64,000 bases of DNA from Eukaryota sp. TZLM1-RC (taxonomy: Eukaryota > Metamonada: BaSk clade), in the NCBI GenBank assembly GCA_040285825.1, contig JAUPSS010000002.1:744001-808000 (forward strand). Direction: 5' to 3'. The translations under genes and the position numbers were made by a program. How positions within the stretch are numbered: position 1 is the first letter of the stretch; each line of letters starts with the position of its first letter. Positions 50,440-60,588 of this stretch are shown here, piece after piece. The notes under the pieces were generated by a model. That model was not told where the DNA came from, searched no databases, and was given only the letters and a program-made list of their open reading frames with translations.

Positions 50440-51840
50440 TTAATATTTTTAGCTGGAATTTCTTTTGTTTATTTTGTTTCAATATCAAAGGCACGAACTG
50501 ACCTTGGAGAATTAGCAGCTTTCAGTTCAGCAATACTGTTGGTTTTCATCATGGAGTTTTTATTATTCTTTTTGCCTTTTTGTGTTTTTTTGTTTCTCCC
50601 ACTGGCCTTGGGCTTTTTCGGCTGAACCTCACTTTTTGCGGTCTTTACATCAATTCAAGGTACTGCTGAGGTATTTGAAATTACACCATCAATTGTATTT
50701 TTCAGCAATAATTCCTCAGCTGACTGTAAAGCCCTTTGAGTCATATAAAAATTGAGTTTACGTGGTTTCTGTCTCGCAGATAGATTTGATGGTAAACTTA
50801 TAACGAACTCCTTGAATATTAAATTTTGTTCTGTATCAATCGGTGCAGAAGTTGAATCCACATTAGGTGAACGACTACCTCTATGCATAGTTTTGGGTTT
50901 TCTAGTAGCCTTTGAGGAAATTTTTCCGCTTTTTCCTGTCAGGATAGTAGGTTGTTGTCTTACAATTTTTGAAGAAGGGGTTGATTTTGCTGTTGACATT
51001 CTTTTTTGGGTTGTCTTGTTCTAGGTTGTAGGTACTCCTCAAGATTTCTGGTTCTAGCTTCCTTGATTTCCCTATCAGTGCGAAGTTGAATATCTAAAAT
51101 TTTTAAATTCATCCTAAATTCAGCCACGTTTAATATATCCATATAACAAATCTATAAAATTTACCAAAGTCAAGTGGTCAATATTCAATATTCATTATAT
51201 AAATAATTATATATATATTTATATATGTATTATTCATCAATTCATTGGATTCATACACCTGCTTGGCTATAGCAGCGTACCAACATACCAACACTCCACA
51301 ATCGTATCCATTGATTAGTCCTAGTATGTCATTTAAAGTGACAATTGGTGCCATGTCATGAAGCTGATTAACTATCAATTTTGCAACATCAAATTAAGTG
51401 ATTTAGTCAAAGAATCTAAATAGTAAAAATAACTCGTTTTATCAAAGTTTTCAAAGATTAATGAACTGCAATGTGAACCACCATTCCCCTGTATATTGTC
51501 ATTAACAGAAATAAAACATATATTAATATCATATAGAATCAAATGCTCTGATGCCAACTCGTCGTTATTGAGAGAGTCGACATAGTTTGCAGGATGGATG
51601 AAATCTATGTGTGAAGATTTCAAAGTGGAAACATAATTGGAAATAGTTGCGTCAACTAACCATCCCGTACCCAGAGATGTATATAGTCTCTCAGGTTTTG
51701 GGTTAGCTTCTACATCCCCACAATGTGTCAAATCAATAGAAAAAAAGGTCGATTGACAGTACATGTTTAGAAGAAGTATAAGAAGCAGGAGTAATGTACA
51801 TATATATATTTTTAAACAGGATTTTACCGACATTTACAAC
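50440..51840 (-). pseudogene. Mobile-element protein with Ulp1-type (C48) protease domain and 2A-like motif
   Basis: Read on the minus strand from 51833: a hydrophobic leader, then LTHCGDVEANPKPE, close to the 2A ribosome-skipping consensus (DxExNPGP) but with Lys for the Gly. An Ulp1/SENP-like domain follows: GTGWLVDATISNYVSTL (WL.D..I..Y), GSHCSSLIFENFDK (His), YYLDSL (Asp) and, after a 1-nt frame change at 51378, INGYDCGVLVCWYAA (Cys). The oxyanion Gln is not visible. Downstream are Lys/Ser/Pro-rich segments in other frames (51142-50460). Such proteases are common passengers of eukaryotic mobile elements; the copy is broken. Confidence 0.7.
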
Positions 51841-52632
51841 AACTGTAGAACTACCCTCAAGATAAGCAAAATCAAAATTAAAATTTCCAAAATTGATCAA
51901 TTGACGCCCTGATTGGGCACCACTTTTTCTTACAATAGAATCATCGATCTTAAATTCACTATTTGTAGAATAAATTAAGAGATTGGAGTGAATCCTATCA
52001 ACAAGAACAAATTTAGACCCAAGCTCAAATACATTAGTGGTTGTTACATTATTGATCAAAAACTTAGACCTTGTAGAAATGATCAAATTATTGGTATAAG
52101 AACGTTGGAGAACAATAATAGAATTACGCAAGGTGACGGTAGAATCACTTAAAGTAATCAGATGTTTAGATTGATAGTCATAATCTACTGAATATTTATC
52201 AATAATAGCTGAGTCAGGCAATTTCAGTCCGGAAGCCCTGCTTTTCGTCTGAAGAAAACATTTCAGGTAGCAGGACATACGTTCACGAACGTCGCCCTTA
52301 CGGACATCAACCTTCAACTCAGCCATCGCCAAGTTGAATTCCTCGTACGAGGAAAACGAGGTGGAAGATCTCAAATGATTCAGAAACACCTCATCGGACG
52401 AATCGACCCGAGGTCTTGTGAGAACCAATGATTCCAACAAGAAGGGGTCAACAAGGAGCCTTGCTGGAACAAGGTCCTTCTTCGGCGTAACAGAAGAGTA
52501 CACCTTCCACTCCTGTAAGAACAAAAGCACATCATTCACTTTCATGGAATCCAGAGAGGGCAGTACTACGCAGCTAGAAAGCATCTGCAGTGAGGACCAA
52601 TAATTATTGATGCCATTAGGCAGCAATACCAA
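51733..52632 (-). pseudogene. Chimera: gag-like N-terminus fused to beta-helix repeat segment
   Basis: An open frame of 299 residues. Residues ~1-150 (SLDSMKVNDVLLFLQEWKVY, LLVDPFLLESLVL, EEFNLAMAELKVDVRKGDVR) are helical and resemble a retroelement gag-like capsid domain. Residues ~155-285 are short beta repeats (HLITLSDSTVTLRNSIIVL, NLIISTRSKFLINNV, LLIYSTNSEFKIDDSIV) like the right-handed beta-helix protein at 55147. The end runs into the Ulp1 element in another frame. No ATG is certain at the 5' end (the frame opens with TTG). I treat it as a fusion formed by insertions, not a functional gene. Confidence 0.5.
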
Positions 52633-53600
52633 AGAAGTAAAGAGAGAAAAGAGCGTTTATTAATAAAGAAACCCGTTCTTCAACGAGTGCCAGGTCATCA
52701 AGTGAAATCCTGAGATAACTACTACCCTTATTTATCAGCAATTATAACACAGTTACCATAAAGTGTTTCAAGTCTATTCTAGATTGAATGAATGATACTG
52801 CTTCTTTGTCAGTCTTGATGCTAGACATGAGTTGTTTTGAATTTTCTGAATAAAGTTTGATGTTTTTAATCCTTTCCATTTAAATTTTTGGATCCATTAT
52901 TTAAATTTATTATAAATTGTGATCCAATTTGTAGATGAATAACATCAGGATTTAATTCAAAAGATGTAAATAATATCCAAAAATGAATTTCCATTCAATA
53001 GTAGAAATTTCCTGACACCTAATTACTGCCTCATCACATCAATCGTGTTGGGAATTCTGATCACTTTATTCAGGAAAATGTATCATCTTCATGAACCTTC
53101 CACTAAATTGCATTGTATTGAAGATCAAGGTCAATCTTGGTCCCCATCAAAATTTTTGACAATATTGTTGATTTAAGGGGTTAATAATAAATTCTGTAAA
53201 TATTATATATATTCATGTTAATGGGTGAAAAGAATTGCTCATTTATAATTTGGGTTTGAATTGGATTGATTTGATTGAGCCTCAATTTAGTTAAATCTTG
53301 CATACCTAGATCACCGCCGATCCTCAATTTTATCAATGTAATCATTATGGTACAAATTAGGAACCAATACTTTTGCAAGATTTGAATTAGATATGAATGT
53401 TTACATCCTTGTTGGTGTTATTGAATTTATACAATCTTATTGAACTACAAAACTTAATAAGACAAAGGAGTTGTTATTGAATTTTCTTATTATCAAGTTT
53501 CATCTTTTTAAATAGATATGAATAAATAAAAAAATAAATGGAACTCCCAAAAAAAGAGCTATTGTTTGAATAAAATGATTAATGATTTAAATTTATTAAA
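52633..53600. other. Intergenic, nothing recognised
   Basis: AT-rich, about 970 bp. Short minus-strand frames have no protein-like character. Confidence 0.5.
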
Positions 53601-54629
53601 TTAATGACCAAATTCAGACTGCTTTAGGCTGGACATAACACTAATTACAAAAGCCTCTAAATGATAAATGTCTTTACTGCCTTTAGTTGAATTGAACTGA
53701 AACTCTGCTGCACTCCTAATAACAACATTACACACTTCTTGATTGGTTATTTTGTTCAATAAGAATCGAGTCAGAGTGTTGAAAATAACATCACACGGAA
53801 CACAATGCACGAGCAACTCGTATAACATTTTCCTCACAGCAACTATGCCTTTAGGCGAAGGTTCAGTTATAATCTTGTCTACTATTTGGCTTGTATAAAC
53901 TTCCCAATCAGGTGGAGCCATTTTCCCTGCAATGTGAGTTCCTTCAAGTGTTAACAGGGCTCTTCGAAGGTTTCTTCCGCACCCTTGTACAATCTCTTGA
54001 ATTTGGTTTCCCTGCACCTTGGCTCCCTCCTTTCTTGCAACAAAGTCAACAACGGCTGAAATATCGTCAACAGATGGAGCTGGAACTCTAATGCAAAGAC
54101 ATCTGGATCTTATAGGATCAATGACACGACTTATGGATGAAGAAACTAAGATTAACCTACAGCTGGCCATGTACTTTTCCATTGTTCGTCTTAGGGCATG
54201 CTGGGCACCCTTAGAGAGCTTGTCAACATCATTGATGACCACCACTTTAAATGAGGTTTGTTTATCAAGGGAACGAGAGCTAGCTACTTCTTTGATTAAT
54301 TCTTGTATAATATGGCGGTCGTGTTTAGGCTGATCTGAAGGAGTAATTTCTAGATGGTGAGAGCTTGTGACAATTGGGACATCGGTAACTGTGGAAGAAG
54401 TACCAAACTTGTAGGAACGAGACTCCATATGAACTGAAGAAACAGATGACCCGAAAACCTTACGGAGTAGACAGAGTATACGTGTCTTTTTTCCAGCACC
54501 TGGAGGTCCATAAAAAAGTAAGTGAGGAATGTCTTTGCGTTGACCAAGAATGTCGAGATAGCGTGAAAGATCATCATGGTATGAAAGTTCATCCAGGCGT
54601 TGTGGTCTGTTTTTGTCAAGCCAGAGCAT
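53601..54629 (-). CDS. RFC3: Replication factor C subunit 3 (clamp loader; yeast Rfc5)
   Basis: 342 residues, a usual length for the family. RFC loads the PCNA clamp. MLWLDKNRPQRLDELSYHDD is the RFC3 N-terminus; LLFYGPPGAGKKTRI is the Walker A typical of this subunit (GAGKKTR); VVVINDVDKLSKGAQHALRR has the degenerate Walker B (NDVD rather than DExx), as expected for RFC3; RTMEKYMASCRLILVS and IRSRCLCIRVPAPS follow (SRC arginine finger). The C-terminal collar ends with IYHLEAFVISVM. Divergent to RPP21, 155 bp apart. Confidence 0.96.
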   Translation of the reverse strand: MLWLDKNRPQRLDELSYHDDLSRYLDILGQRKDIPHLLFYGPPGAGKKTRILCLLRKVFGSSVSSVHMESRSYKFGTSSTVTDVPIVTSSHHLEITPSDQPKHDRHIIQELIKEVASSRSLDKQTSFKVVVINDVDKLSKGAQHALRRTMEKYMASCRLILVSSSISRVIDPIRSRCLCIRVPAPSVDDISAVVDFVARKEGAKVQGNQIQEIVQGCGRNLRRALLTLEGTHIAGKMAPPDWEVYTSQIVDKIITEPSPKGIVAVRKMLYELLVHCVPCDVIFNTLTRFLLNKITNQEVCNVVIRSAAEFQFNSTKGSKDIYHLEAFVISVMSSLKQSEFGH

Positions 54630-54784
54630 AGTTTAGAAGGAAGACGGAAGATGGAGCAGAACTATTTTTACAATTAAAATTAAAAAAAATTAAAATTAAA
54701 TTGATTCACATCTCAAAAACAACGTCCCTCTACATCGTTGTAAAAAGGACACTTATTTCATTGTTATAGACATCATCTTTAAGA
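54630..54784. promoter_or_regulatory. Bidirectional promoter region RFC3/RPP21
   Basis: 155 bp between divergent start codons, with an A/T-only stretch near 54670-54700. No specific element recognised. Confidence 0.4.
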
Positions 54785-55123
54785 ATGGGTAAAGCTAATC
54801 CCAATATTCCCAAGAAGATTCGCCATTACGAATCTCTCAATCGGTGTAATGTTCTGTTTCAACAGGCATGTCACTTGATAGAAAATGGTGCAGACTTCCG
54901 CCTCATTTTTCATTATATGTCAACCATGTCACTGGTCACTCGGAAAGCAGTTCTCAGACTGCACCCTACTCTTAAACGCAAAGTCTGTACGTGTTGCCAT
55001 TGTCCTCTCGTCCCTGGTTTATCTGCAACCGTAAGGATCCGGTCAAAGAAATCCATCATCAGATGCAACTCTTGTGCTACATCTAGAACATTCTTAGCTA
55101 CTGATAAGTACCCTTCGTTATAA
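54785..55123 (+). CDS. RPP21: Ribonuclease P/MRP subunit RPP21 (Rpr2 family)
   Basis: 112 residues. N-terminal helices (IRHYESLNRCNVLFQQACHL) are followed by the Rpr2/Rpp21 zinc ribbon: RKVCTCCHCPLVPGLSATVR and IIRCNSCATSR, that is CxxC plus CxxC in this compact protein, with the family's LIPG-like 'LVPG' loop. It is a protein subunit of RNase P, matures tRNA 5' ends and acts in the nucleus. Its stop codon is 23 bp from that of the convergent beta-helix gene. Confidence 0.9.
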   Translation: MGKANPNIPKKIRHYESLNRCNVLFQQACHLIENGADFRLIFHYMSTMSLVTRKAVLRLHPTLKRKVCTCCHCPLVPGLSATVRIRSKKSIIRCNSCATSRTFLATDKYPSL

Positions 55124-55146
55124 GCAAACTTTAATTTACACTTATT

Positions 55147-57114
55147 TTATTTACTTAAAGCTCCAACATTTAAACCCACCGACTTAAATGTTACATCACC
55201 CAATTCCACATCTACTTTGGTATTAACTGAACTATTCAATTGAACAATTCCTAAATTAGAATCTGATATTTCACTGTTGGTTAAATCAATAACAGAATTT
55301 TCATCAAAAGCAACTGCCGTTTTAGCATCTGTAACAGTTAAATATCTTCCAATCAAATTTGATGATGTCAATGAAAGTCCAGTTTCTGAATAGTGAATAG
55401 TAGAACCAGTAGAGTTCAATTTGGAGTTAGTAGAGTTGATTCCTATTTTCTGGTTTTTTATTCCAGAATTATTGAGTTCAACATTGGAACCTTCAATTAA
55501 TTCAATCAAATTCTGATCAAATAAACATGAATGAATCGTCAAACAGCTATTGTTAATTGACATTTGACAAGACTGGAAAACACAATCAATCAGATTAGAT
55601 TGAGATTCCTTCATAAAAGTGATTGAGCAATCAAAAAATGAACTATTTTGAACCTTTGATCTGCCATTAAGCAGATTAAACATACAATCTTGATGTTCTA
55701 TTTTAGAAACAATTCCTGTGCAGTTGTCCAAAAATAGTTCAGAATTTGAAAAAGTACATTGTTGAAAATCTAAATTACTGTTAAAAATGCTTGAGTTCTT
55801 ACATTTGATAAACTTATTATTGTTGAATTTGAGTAAGCTGCAAGAATTAATACTACTAAAATGGGGAATATTGGAAAATTGGCTTCTGATAATAGAGAGT
55901 GATTCAAAATTACTGATTTGGGCAACATAATCACAACCAATCATTTCACAGTCAATAATTGATCCAATGACGTCAGCAGAATCATTTGATTGAATAATTA
56001 TTTGGACATTTTGAAATATATTATTGTTCATATTAAATGATGATGATTCATTTGAACAAACAAAACAACTTGAATTGGAAATTTCGGAATTCAGGAGCTT
56101 TAAACTTGCACAATCCATAAGTGTTAAAAAATCTTTGCAATTGAGTAAATTAGAATTAACAATAGTGAGAGCAGTGTTACCACCAATTCCAATAAAGAAA
56201 ACTCCATCAAAAAGACATCGGTCAAAATATAGATCAGAAGCACAAAAGTTAGTAAATTGTGACCCACAGTTGATAATTTCACTTCGTTGGAAAAACAAAG
56301 AAGAACTTGACAGGTCTTGACTTTGAAATAACTTTGAAATGTCAGTGAGAGTAACATTTGAGCAAGAAACTTTACCATTATCAATGCTAAATAACAAATC
56401 AGAATTCTTAATTTCACAATCAACAATACTTAAAACTCCATTGAGACAATCAAAACACGTCATCGTGTCATAAATGACAGATTTAGAAAAGGAAACCATG
56501 CTTGAATGGTGATCCAGGTATAAAATGTTTTTAGAACCAAAGAAAAGACAGTCAGTGCAAGTCAACGAGTTTTGAGCTGATGGTGTTGTGTGCTGTTGAC
56601 TTTGCAAGACTTCCAGTGAAGACTGAGATTGACCAATGAGTTTACAAGACTTTATGGTCAACCTTCCTTCATTTGATACACCTACAGTACCTGATTTGAA
56701 CATACAATCAATTACAGAAACGGAAGCCGAGGCGTTGATAGTTAACAATGGTGCAGAGAAGGAGCCACGGAAGTTACAGTTAGTGAAGTTTACGTTTACT
56801 TCATTACTACCTTCACGGCGACAGAAAACAGGCAATTTGAACTCACAGTTAGTGACTGTTTGATCTGAAGAAAGTACCAAGGCAGAAGAAGGAGATTCTT
56901 GGTTTATTATCCTTAAATCCCTAAGCGATGACCCATCTTCAACAATAAAAGAGGCCTTGCTCTTGAGAACGATAGTTGAGCCATTACCTACCAAAGTAAC
57001 ATTTTTCAATACTTGAGAGGAAGATATAACAAAAAAGGTAGAGGTAAGATAGATAGTTCCTGGATGTTGTTGGAAATCAATAAGTTCAAGAGAAGTGGAT
57101 GCGGTTCGTTCCAT
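55147..57114 (-). CDS. Right-handed parallel beta-helix protein (655 aa)
   Basis: After a short N-terminus (MERTASTSLELIDFQQHPGT) nearly the entire protein is built of 20-25-residue coils with short beta strands and Asn/Ser/Cys turns: VLKNVTLVGNGSTIVLKSK, VTNCEFKLPVF, VNFTNCNFRGSF, VSVIDCMFKSGTVGVSNEG, LTIVNSNLLNCKDFL, SLTIHSCLFDQNLIEL. This is the pectin-lyase-like parallel beta-helix fold. No catalytic motif or signal peptide is seen, so I assign no enzyme activity. A short DNA copy of its N-terminal region (positions 56915-57000) recurs at 62105-62195, and the chimera at 51.9 kb holds related repeats: a family that duplicates. Confidence 0.8.
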   Translation of the reverse strand: MERTASTSLELIDFQQHPGTIYLTSTFFVISSSQVLKNVTLVGNGSTIVLKSKASFIVEDGSSLRDLRIINQESPSSALVLSSDQTVTNCEFKLPVFCRREGSNEVNVNFTNCNFRGSFSAPLLTINASASVSVIDCMFKSGTVGVSNEGRLTIKSCKLIGQSQSSLEVLQSQQHTTPSAQNSLTCTDCLFFGSKNILYLDHHSSMVSFSKSVIYDTMTCFDCLNGVLSIVDCEIKNSDLLFSIDNGKVSCSNVTLTDISKLFQSQDLSSSSLFFQRSEIINCGSQFTNFCASDLYFDRCLFDGVFFIGIGGNTALTIVNSNLLNCKDFLTLMDCASLKLLNSEISNSSCFVCSNESSSFNMNNNIFQNVQIIIQSNDSADVIGSIIDCEMIGCDYVAQISNFESLSIIRSQFSNIPHFSSINSCSLLKFNNNKFIKCKNSSIFNSNLDFQQCTFSNSELFLDNCTGIVSKIEHQDCMFNLLNGRSKVQNSSFFDCSITFMKESQSNLIDCVFQSCQMSINNSCLTIHSCLFDQNLIELIEGSNVELNNSGIKNQKIGINSTNSKLNSTGSTIHYSETGLSLTSSNLIGRYLTVTDAKTAVAFDENSVIDLTNSEISDSNLGIVQLNSSVNTKVDVELGDVTFKSVGLNVGALSK

Positions 57115-57273
57115 TCTGATAGATATTGTCTAACAGTGTCCTTTACACAGATTCAGGTATAAGGCACTGTCTACAAGAAGGTCGAAAGAGTTTGTTTAAA
57201 ATAATTTTACTGTGGTTGAATTTTAGGTTGAATACAAATCCCTTTTTTTACCTTTTTTTACCTATTGAGATAA

Positions 57274-57591
57274 ACACTTGCTCAAAACTCTGGTCTTGAT
57301 GCTGAAGAGAATATTATCAACTTGCAAGAAGAAGCCGAAGAGGGTGGCATTGTTGGTTTAGATGTCTTTTCTGGAGAAGGCTGTGATCCAAAGGAACTTG
57401 GAATTTGGGACAACTATTGTGTTTTAAGAAATATGATTCGTTCATCTGCTGTTATTTCTTCTCAATTATTGTTGTGTGATGAAATTATAGCTGCTGGTTT
57501 GTTACCTTATGATCAGTTTAGTGAGTCTACAATGAAAGTTGACAAGAAATTAATTATAGTTTTTCTATTGGTATCACAGAACACTGCATAA
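57274..57591 (+). pseudogene. CCT6: C-terminal fragment of chaperonin CCT zeta (CCT6)
   Basis: An open stretch of 105 codons starting after a stop at 57271. LAQNSGLDAEENIINLQEEA, GGIVGLDVFSGEG, ELGIWDNYCVLRNMIRSSAV and QLLLCDEIIAAG reproduce the C-terminal 80 residues of CCT6 (TLAQNSG...VGVDLNTGE....GIWDNYxVK......LLLVDEIIRAG). The rest of the ~540-residue subunit is missing, and the frame overruns the normal end by about 30 residues. A 10-bp unit, CCTTTTTTTA, is duplicated just upstream (57241-57260). Probably a partial duplication or retrocopy; the functional gene must lie elsewhere. Confidence 0.8.
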
Positions 57592-57806
57592 TTGTAAAAT
57601 ATTATCTTTGATCTTGCACCAACGTCTGGTTTCTCCCTACGACATCTATGGGCCTTAGTTTTCAACTTTTACTTAATGGTGTAGACATAAAACACAGAAA
57701 ACCTAGAACACACAGTTCAGGAGCTTCTTAGCATAATAACGTGCCAATAATGTTCAAATAAACAACAAAAAACATCAACTATTTATTTACAAAATAACTT
57801 ACTTTA

Positions 57807-58061
57807 TTACAGATTGTCTAAATGAACAGAGATATCTTCAACAGTATTGAAAAGGGCTTCCAGCTCTCGTTCGTCTAGCTCAATGTTAACATTTTCCTTC
57901 GAGATGCCATTAGAAAGCTTCAAGCCAAGTGAAACGCTAGGGACAGAAGTGTTTTTGTTTGATGAATGACTAACAGTTTTGTTTAACTTCCAATCAGAGC
58001 TTTCAAGGAAAGTTTTCCTGGTATTATTACCGGATGAGCGAGGAGCAGGAGGTGTGTACAT
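57807..58061 (-). CDS. COMM-domain protein (COMMD-like), 5' end uncertain
   Basis: 84 residues from the ATG at 58061. After a Pro/Ser-rich start, SDWKLNKTVSHSSNKNTSVP, then SVSLGLKLSNGISKENVNIE and LDERELEALFNTVEDI...LDNL, follow the COMM pattern (W.l.v..sS......P.v.l.l...dG....v..el...el..l...l..i...l). COMMD proteins form the ring of the Commander endosomal recycling complex. The usual N-terminal helical domain is not found. The frame is open upstream to about 58180, so a 5' exon within 58062-58360 is possible, but no intron fitting the local rules could be fixed. Confidence 0.6.
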   Translation of the reverse strand: MYTPPAPRSSGNNTRKTFLESSDWKLNKTVSHSSNKNTSVPSVSLGLKLSNGISKENVNIELDERELEALFNTVEDISVHLDNL

Positions 58062-58362
58062 GGACTGTACCGGTTGAGACGTCGGTGGTAGAGCAGCATA
58101 GGTTGCAGTTTGTGGAGGGCCAGTAGTGGGGTCATGAACTGAGGGAGTAATAGAAAGAAGTTGAAAGATTACAAGGGACTCCTAAACCTCAGAAAAGAAG
58201 TTGAGTGAAAGATATAAGAACCACTAGTTGGGAAAGTGTGGGAATAGTGAAAACCTCCCAAAACCAAGTTGAGGGTTAAAAACCTCCCAGAACAGGCAAC
58301 CAGAAGTCGAAAATGGGGTGACAAGTGTAAAATTTGATAGATGAGCTCTTTATTCTCACTAC

Positions 58363-60318
58363 ATGACAGACACCCACTCTGTGTCACGTGTATTCACTCG
58401 GTCTTGTGCACTTAACTCGCTGCTGACCCCTGCAGTGGTGCAACAAATTCGGACTGACCTTCCTGTGGTCACCGAGATTTGTCATGAAGCTTCTTTATTA
58501 CTTCAATCTTTTCTTCTAAATTTTCCGTTGGCATCTAGAGCTTTAGTGGAACAGGATGTATGGTATCTGTTTATGACCGTCATCACCACTGGTTCTTTTC
58601 CTAAGCCTTCCACATCTAAAGGGCAACGCCAATTACTCCATATCTTTTACAATGGATTTCTTCCTGAATGCCCACAAGACAGTTCTCTTGTTTCTGTGTG
58701 GGAAAATTCTTTAGTGCCTTACAGATATTCATTCAATCTTTTCCTCAATGATTGGCTGCAGTCCCAGAACTGTAATTTTATCAATAGAAAAGGGCTTTCT
58801 CCTTACCTTGCTTGTCGGGCTCGTCAATTGGCCTCCAACGTGAAGACAAGTTTACCCAAAATTTGTCAATCCTGGACAAAAAACTTTATTCGTGCTCATT
58901 GTAGAGCCCTGAATAAAACAAATGTCTTTGCAAATAATATTCTTTCACTTTTGCCAGATGAACTACTAGCCCAACCCGAGGAAGTAGTAGTTGATTCTGT
59001 TCTTGAATACCTCATCAATTTCAATTTGAATAATTCAAGAGAAAGATTTTTTTATTGAATGCATGTAGGTTTATCTTGAATCTCCTCCAAAGATTTCCTA
59101 CCACTGCCTCCCTACTGTCCTCACATGATAAAATCACTTTTTCATCAAAGGAAATTGGTGAGCTTTTTCTCTTCAATCTTAAAATTTCACAATACTTACT
59201 CACTTTCTTTTCTCATATGCATTGCTGGAAGAAATTTAGAATAATACCTTTAGCTTCTCACAAAGGTTCTAAATTTCATGAGGTACCTTCACATGTTTTC
59301 CACTCTGTGAAAAAATTTCCACTTATTGAAGGATTATCTTCCAAAACAAAGTTTATCAGAAATACATGTCTGAAACGAATATTCAAACAATGTCCTTACC
59401 AAAAATTCAATATCAACAGAAAAAGTTTGAAAAATAGATTTAACAAAATTTTATTGAAAACTAAAGGTAATGAACTGCTTTTGACCTTTGAAGGTAAAAA
59501 TAATGACTTAGAAAACACAGATGAGCTGGATGAACCACCGAAAAAGAAAAGAAGATCAAAAAAATGAAATGAAAAGTGACCCTGATGCCAACAAAACCAG
59601 AGAAACACAGTTGAAGGGCACTAAAAAAATGCCCCGTCGAAGACGTAGACATCCAGTCGAAATTTTACCTGAAAGGCCCCTTATTGGTGTTGATCTGGGC
59701 CAATCAAGATTATGTGGTTACTTCTTAGATGATAATCAATGTGGAGTTATTCCTTGTCCAACTGGCAGGAGGTACAGGACAAATCCTTCACCCAGTAAAC
59801 ACTCTCCCAACCAATATTCCGTTCAAAATTTCAACCAATATTTGAACCATTGGAATTTGGTTAGGAGGAAAGTGTATTTGGAAAGTAATCGCCAGAAATG
59901 GAAAATAATTAAATTTGATAACCGAAGACGAAAAGAGAGACGGTTCAGAGAGACTCTCAACAAATTTCAAAGGCTGGCTGGACATCCTGAAAAACTCTAT
60001 CTTGCTGTGGGTTCTGCTAATTTCCCTTCTCATTGCCGAAAAGTCAATCGATATGAATCAGCAAGGGCTTTCAGAAAATGGTTGTGTTATCAAAAGGACG
60101 TGAAGCACTTGTCAACCAGTGAATTTAATACAAGCAAAATGTCAAGTTGTTGCATGGCCGAGAATATTCAAGCAGGCTCATGGCAGATGCGTATTTGTAC
60201 TGAGTGTCAAATAGTATATGACAGAGATATTTCCGCTGCAAAAAATATTCAAATTAAGAAGAAAGCGGAATTGTGGCCGGAAAGATACATTTGCCCAGAT
60301 GCTCTGTTGAGAAGATGA
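58363..60318 (+). pseudogene. Near full-length Fanzor nuclease, family 2, copy D
   Basis: About 650 residues in three successive frames; Fanzors are typically 500-700. N-terminal lobe: LLTPAVVQQIRTDLPVVTEI, LVEQDVWYLFMTVITTG. The second frame (59055 on) has LLNACRFILNLLQRF, ending in a Lys-rich PPKKKRRSKK, possibly a nuclear signal. The third has PLIGVDLGQSRLCGYFLD (RuvC-I Asp), GSANFPSHCRKVNRYES, HLSTSEFNTSKMSSCC (Glu), CTECQIVYDRDISAAKNI (zinc, RuvC-III Asp). The frames are separated only by a T7 run (59047-59053) and an A7 run (about 59560-59566), each off by one base. All recognisable catalytic residues are kept. It may be a very young pseudogene, an assembly error, or a recoded gene. Confidence 0.85.
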
Positions 60319-60588
60319 ATGGGGAACCTGAGCATACAGAAACAAAAACTTTTGAGACCGATCTACAAATGCCCTAGTAGCATTTGGTAGATCCACTTAG
60401 ATACATCAAGTCGCGAGGCTTTGTTCTGTGAAAGCAGTAGGTGTATTTAAGTGAGGTAGCCCATTGATGAAGATCATGATTGTCTTTGTCAAATGATGCT
60501 ACATGTCTCTTACAACCTGTGAGTAGACATTAGAAAGTTGAAAACAGGAGTGAATTTCACAGGGGAATGCATGATAAGTGAAATTCAC
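60319..60588 (+). ncRNA. Candidate Fanzor omega RNA / right end (family 2, copy D)
   Basis: The 270 nt after the stop codon are conserved with copy E although non-coding. They end with a perfect 11-bp inverted repeat, GTGAATTTCAC (60550-60560) and GTGAAATTCAC (60578-60588), after which the copies differ. GAAATTCAC is also the end of family 1. Designation as a guide RNA is inference from known Fanzor/TnpB biology. Confidence 0.55.

Noticed and set aside
25030-60318. Bacterial IS605/IS607 contamination as the source of the TnpB-like genes
   Set aside because: The proteins look like eukaryotic Fanzors, are AT-rich like their surroundings, and sit among spliced eukaryotic genes; no TnpA or serine recombinase is seen.
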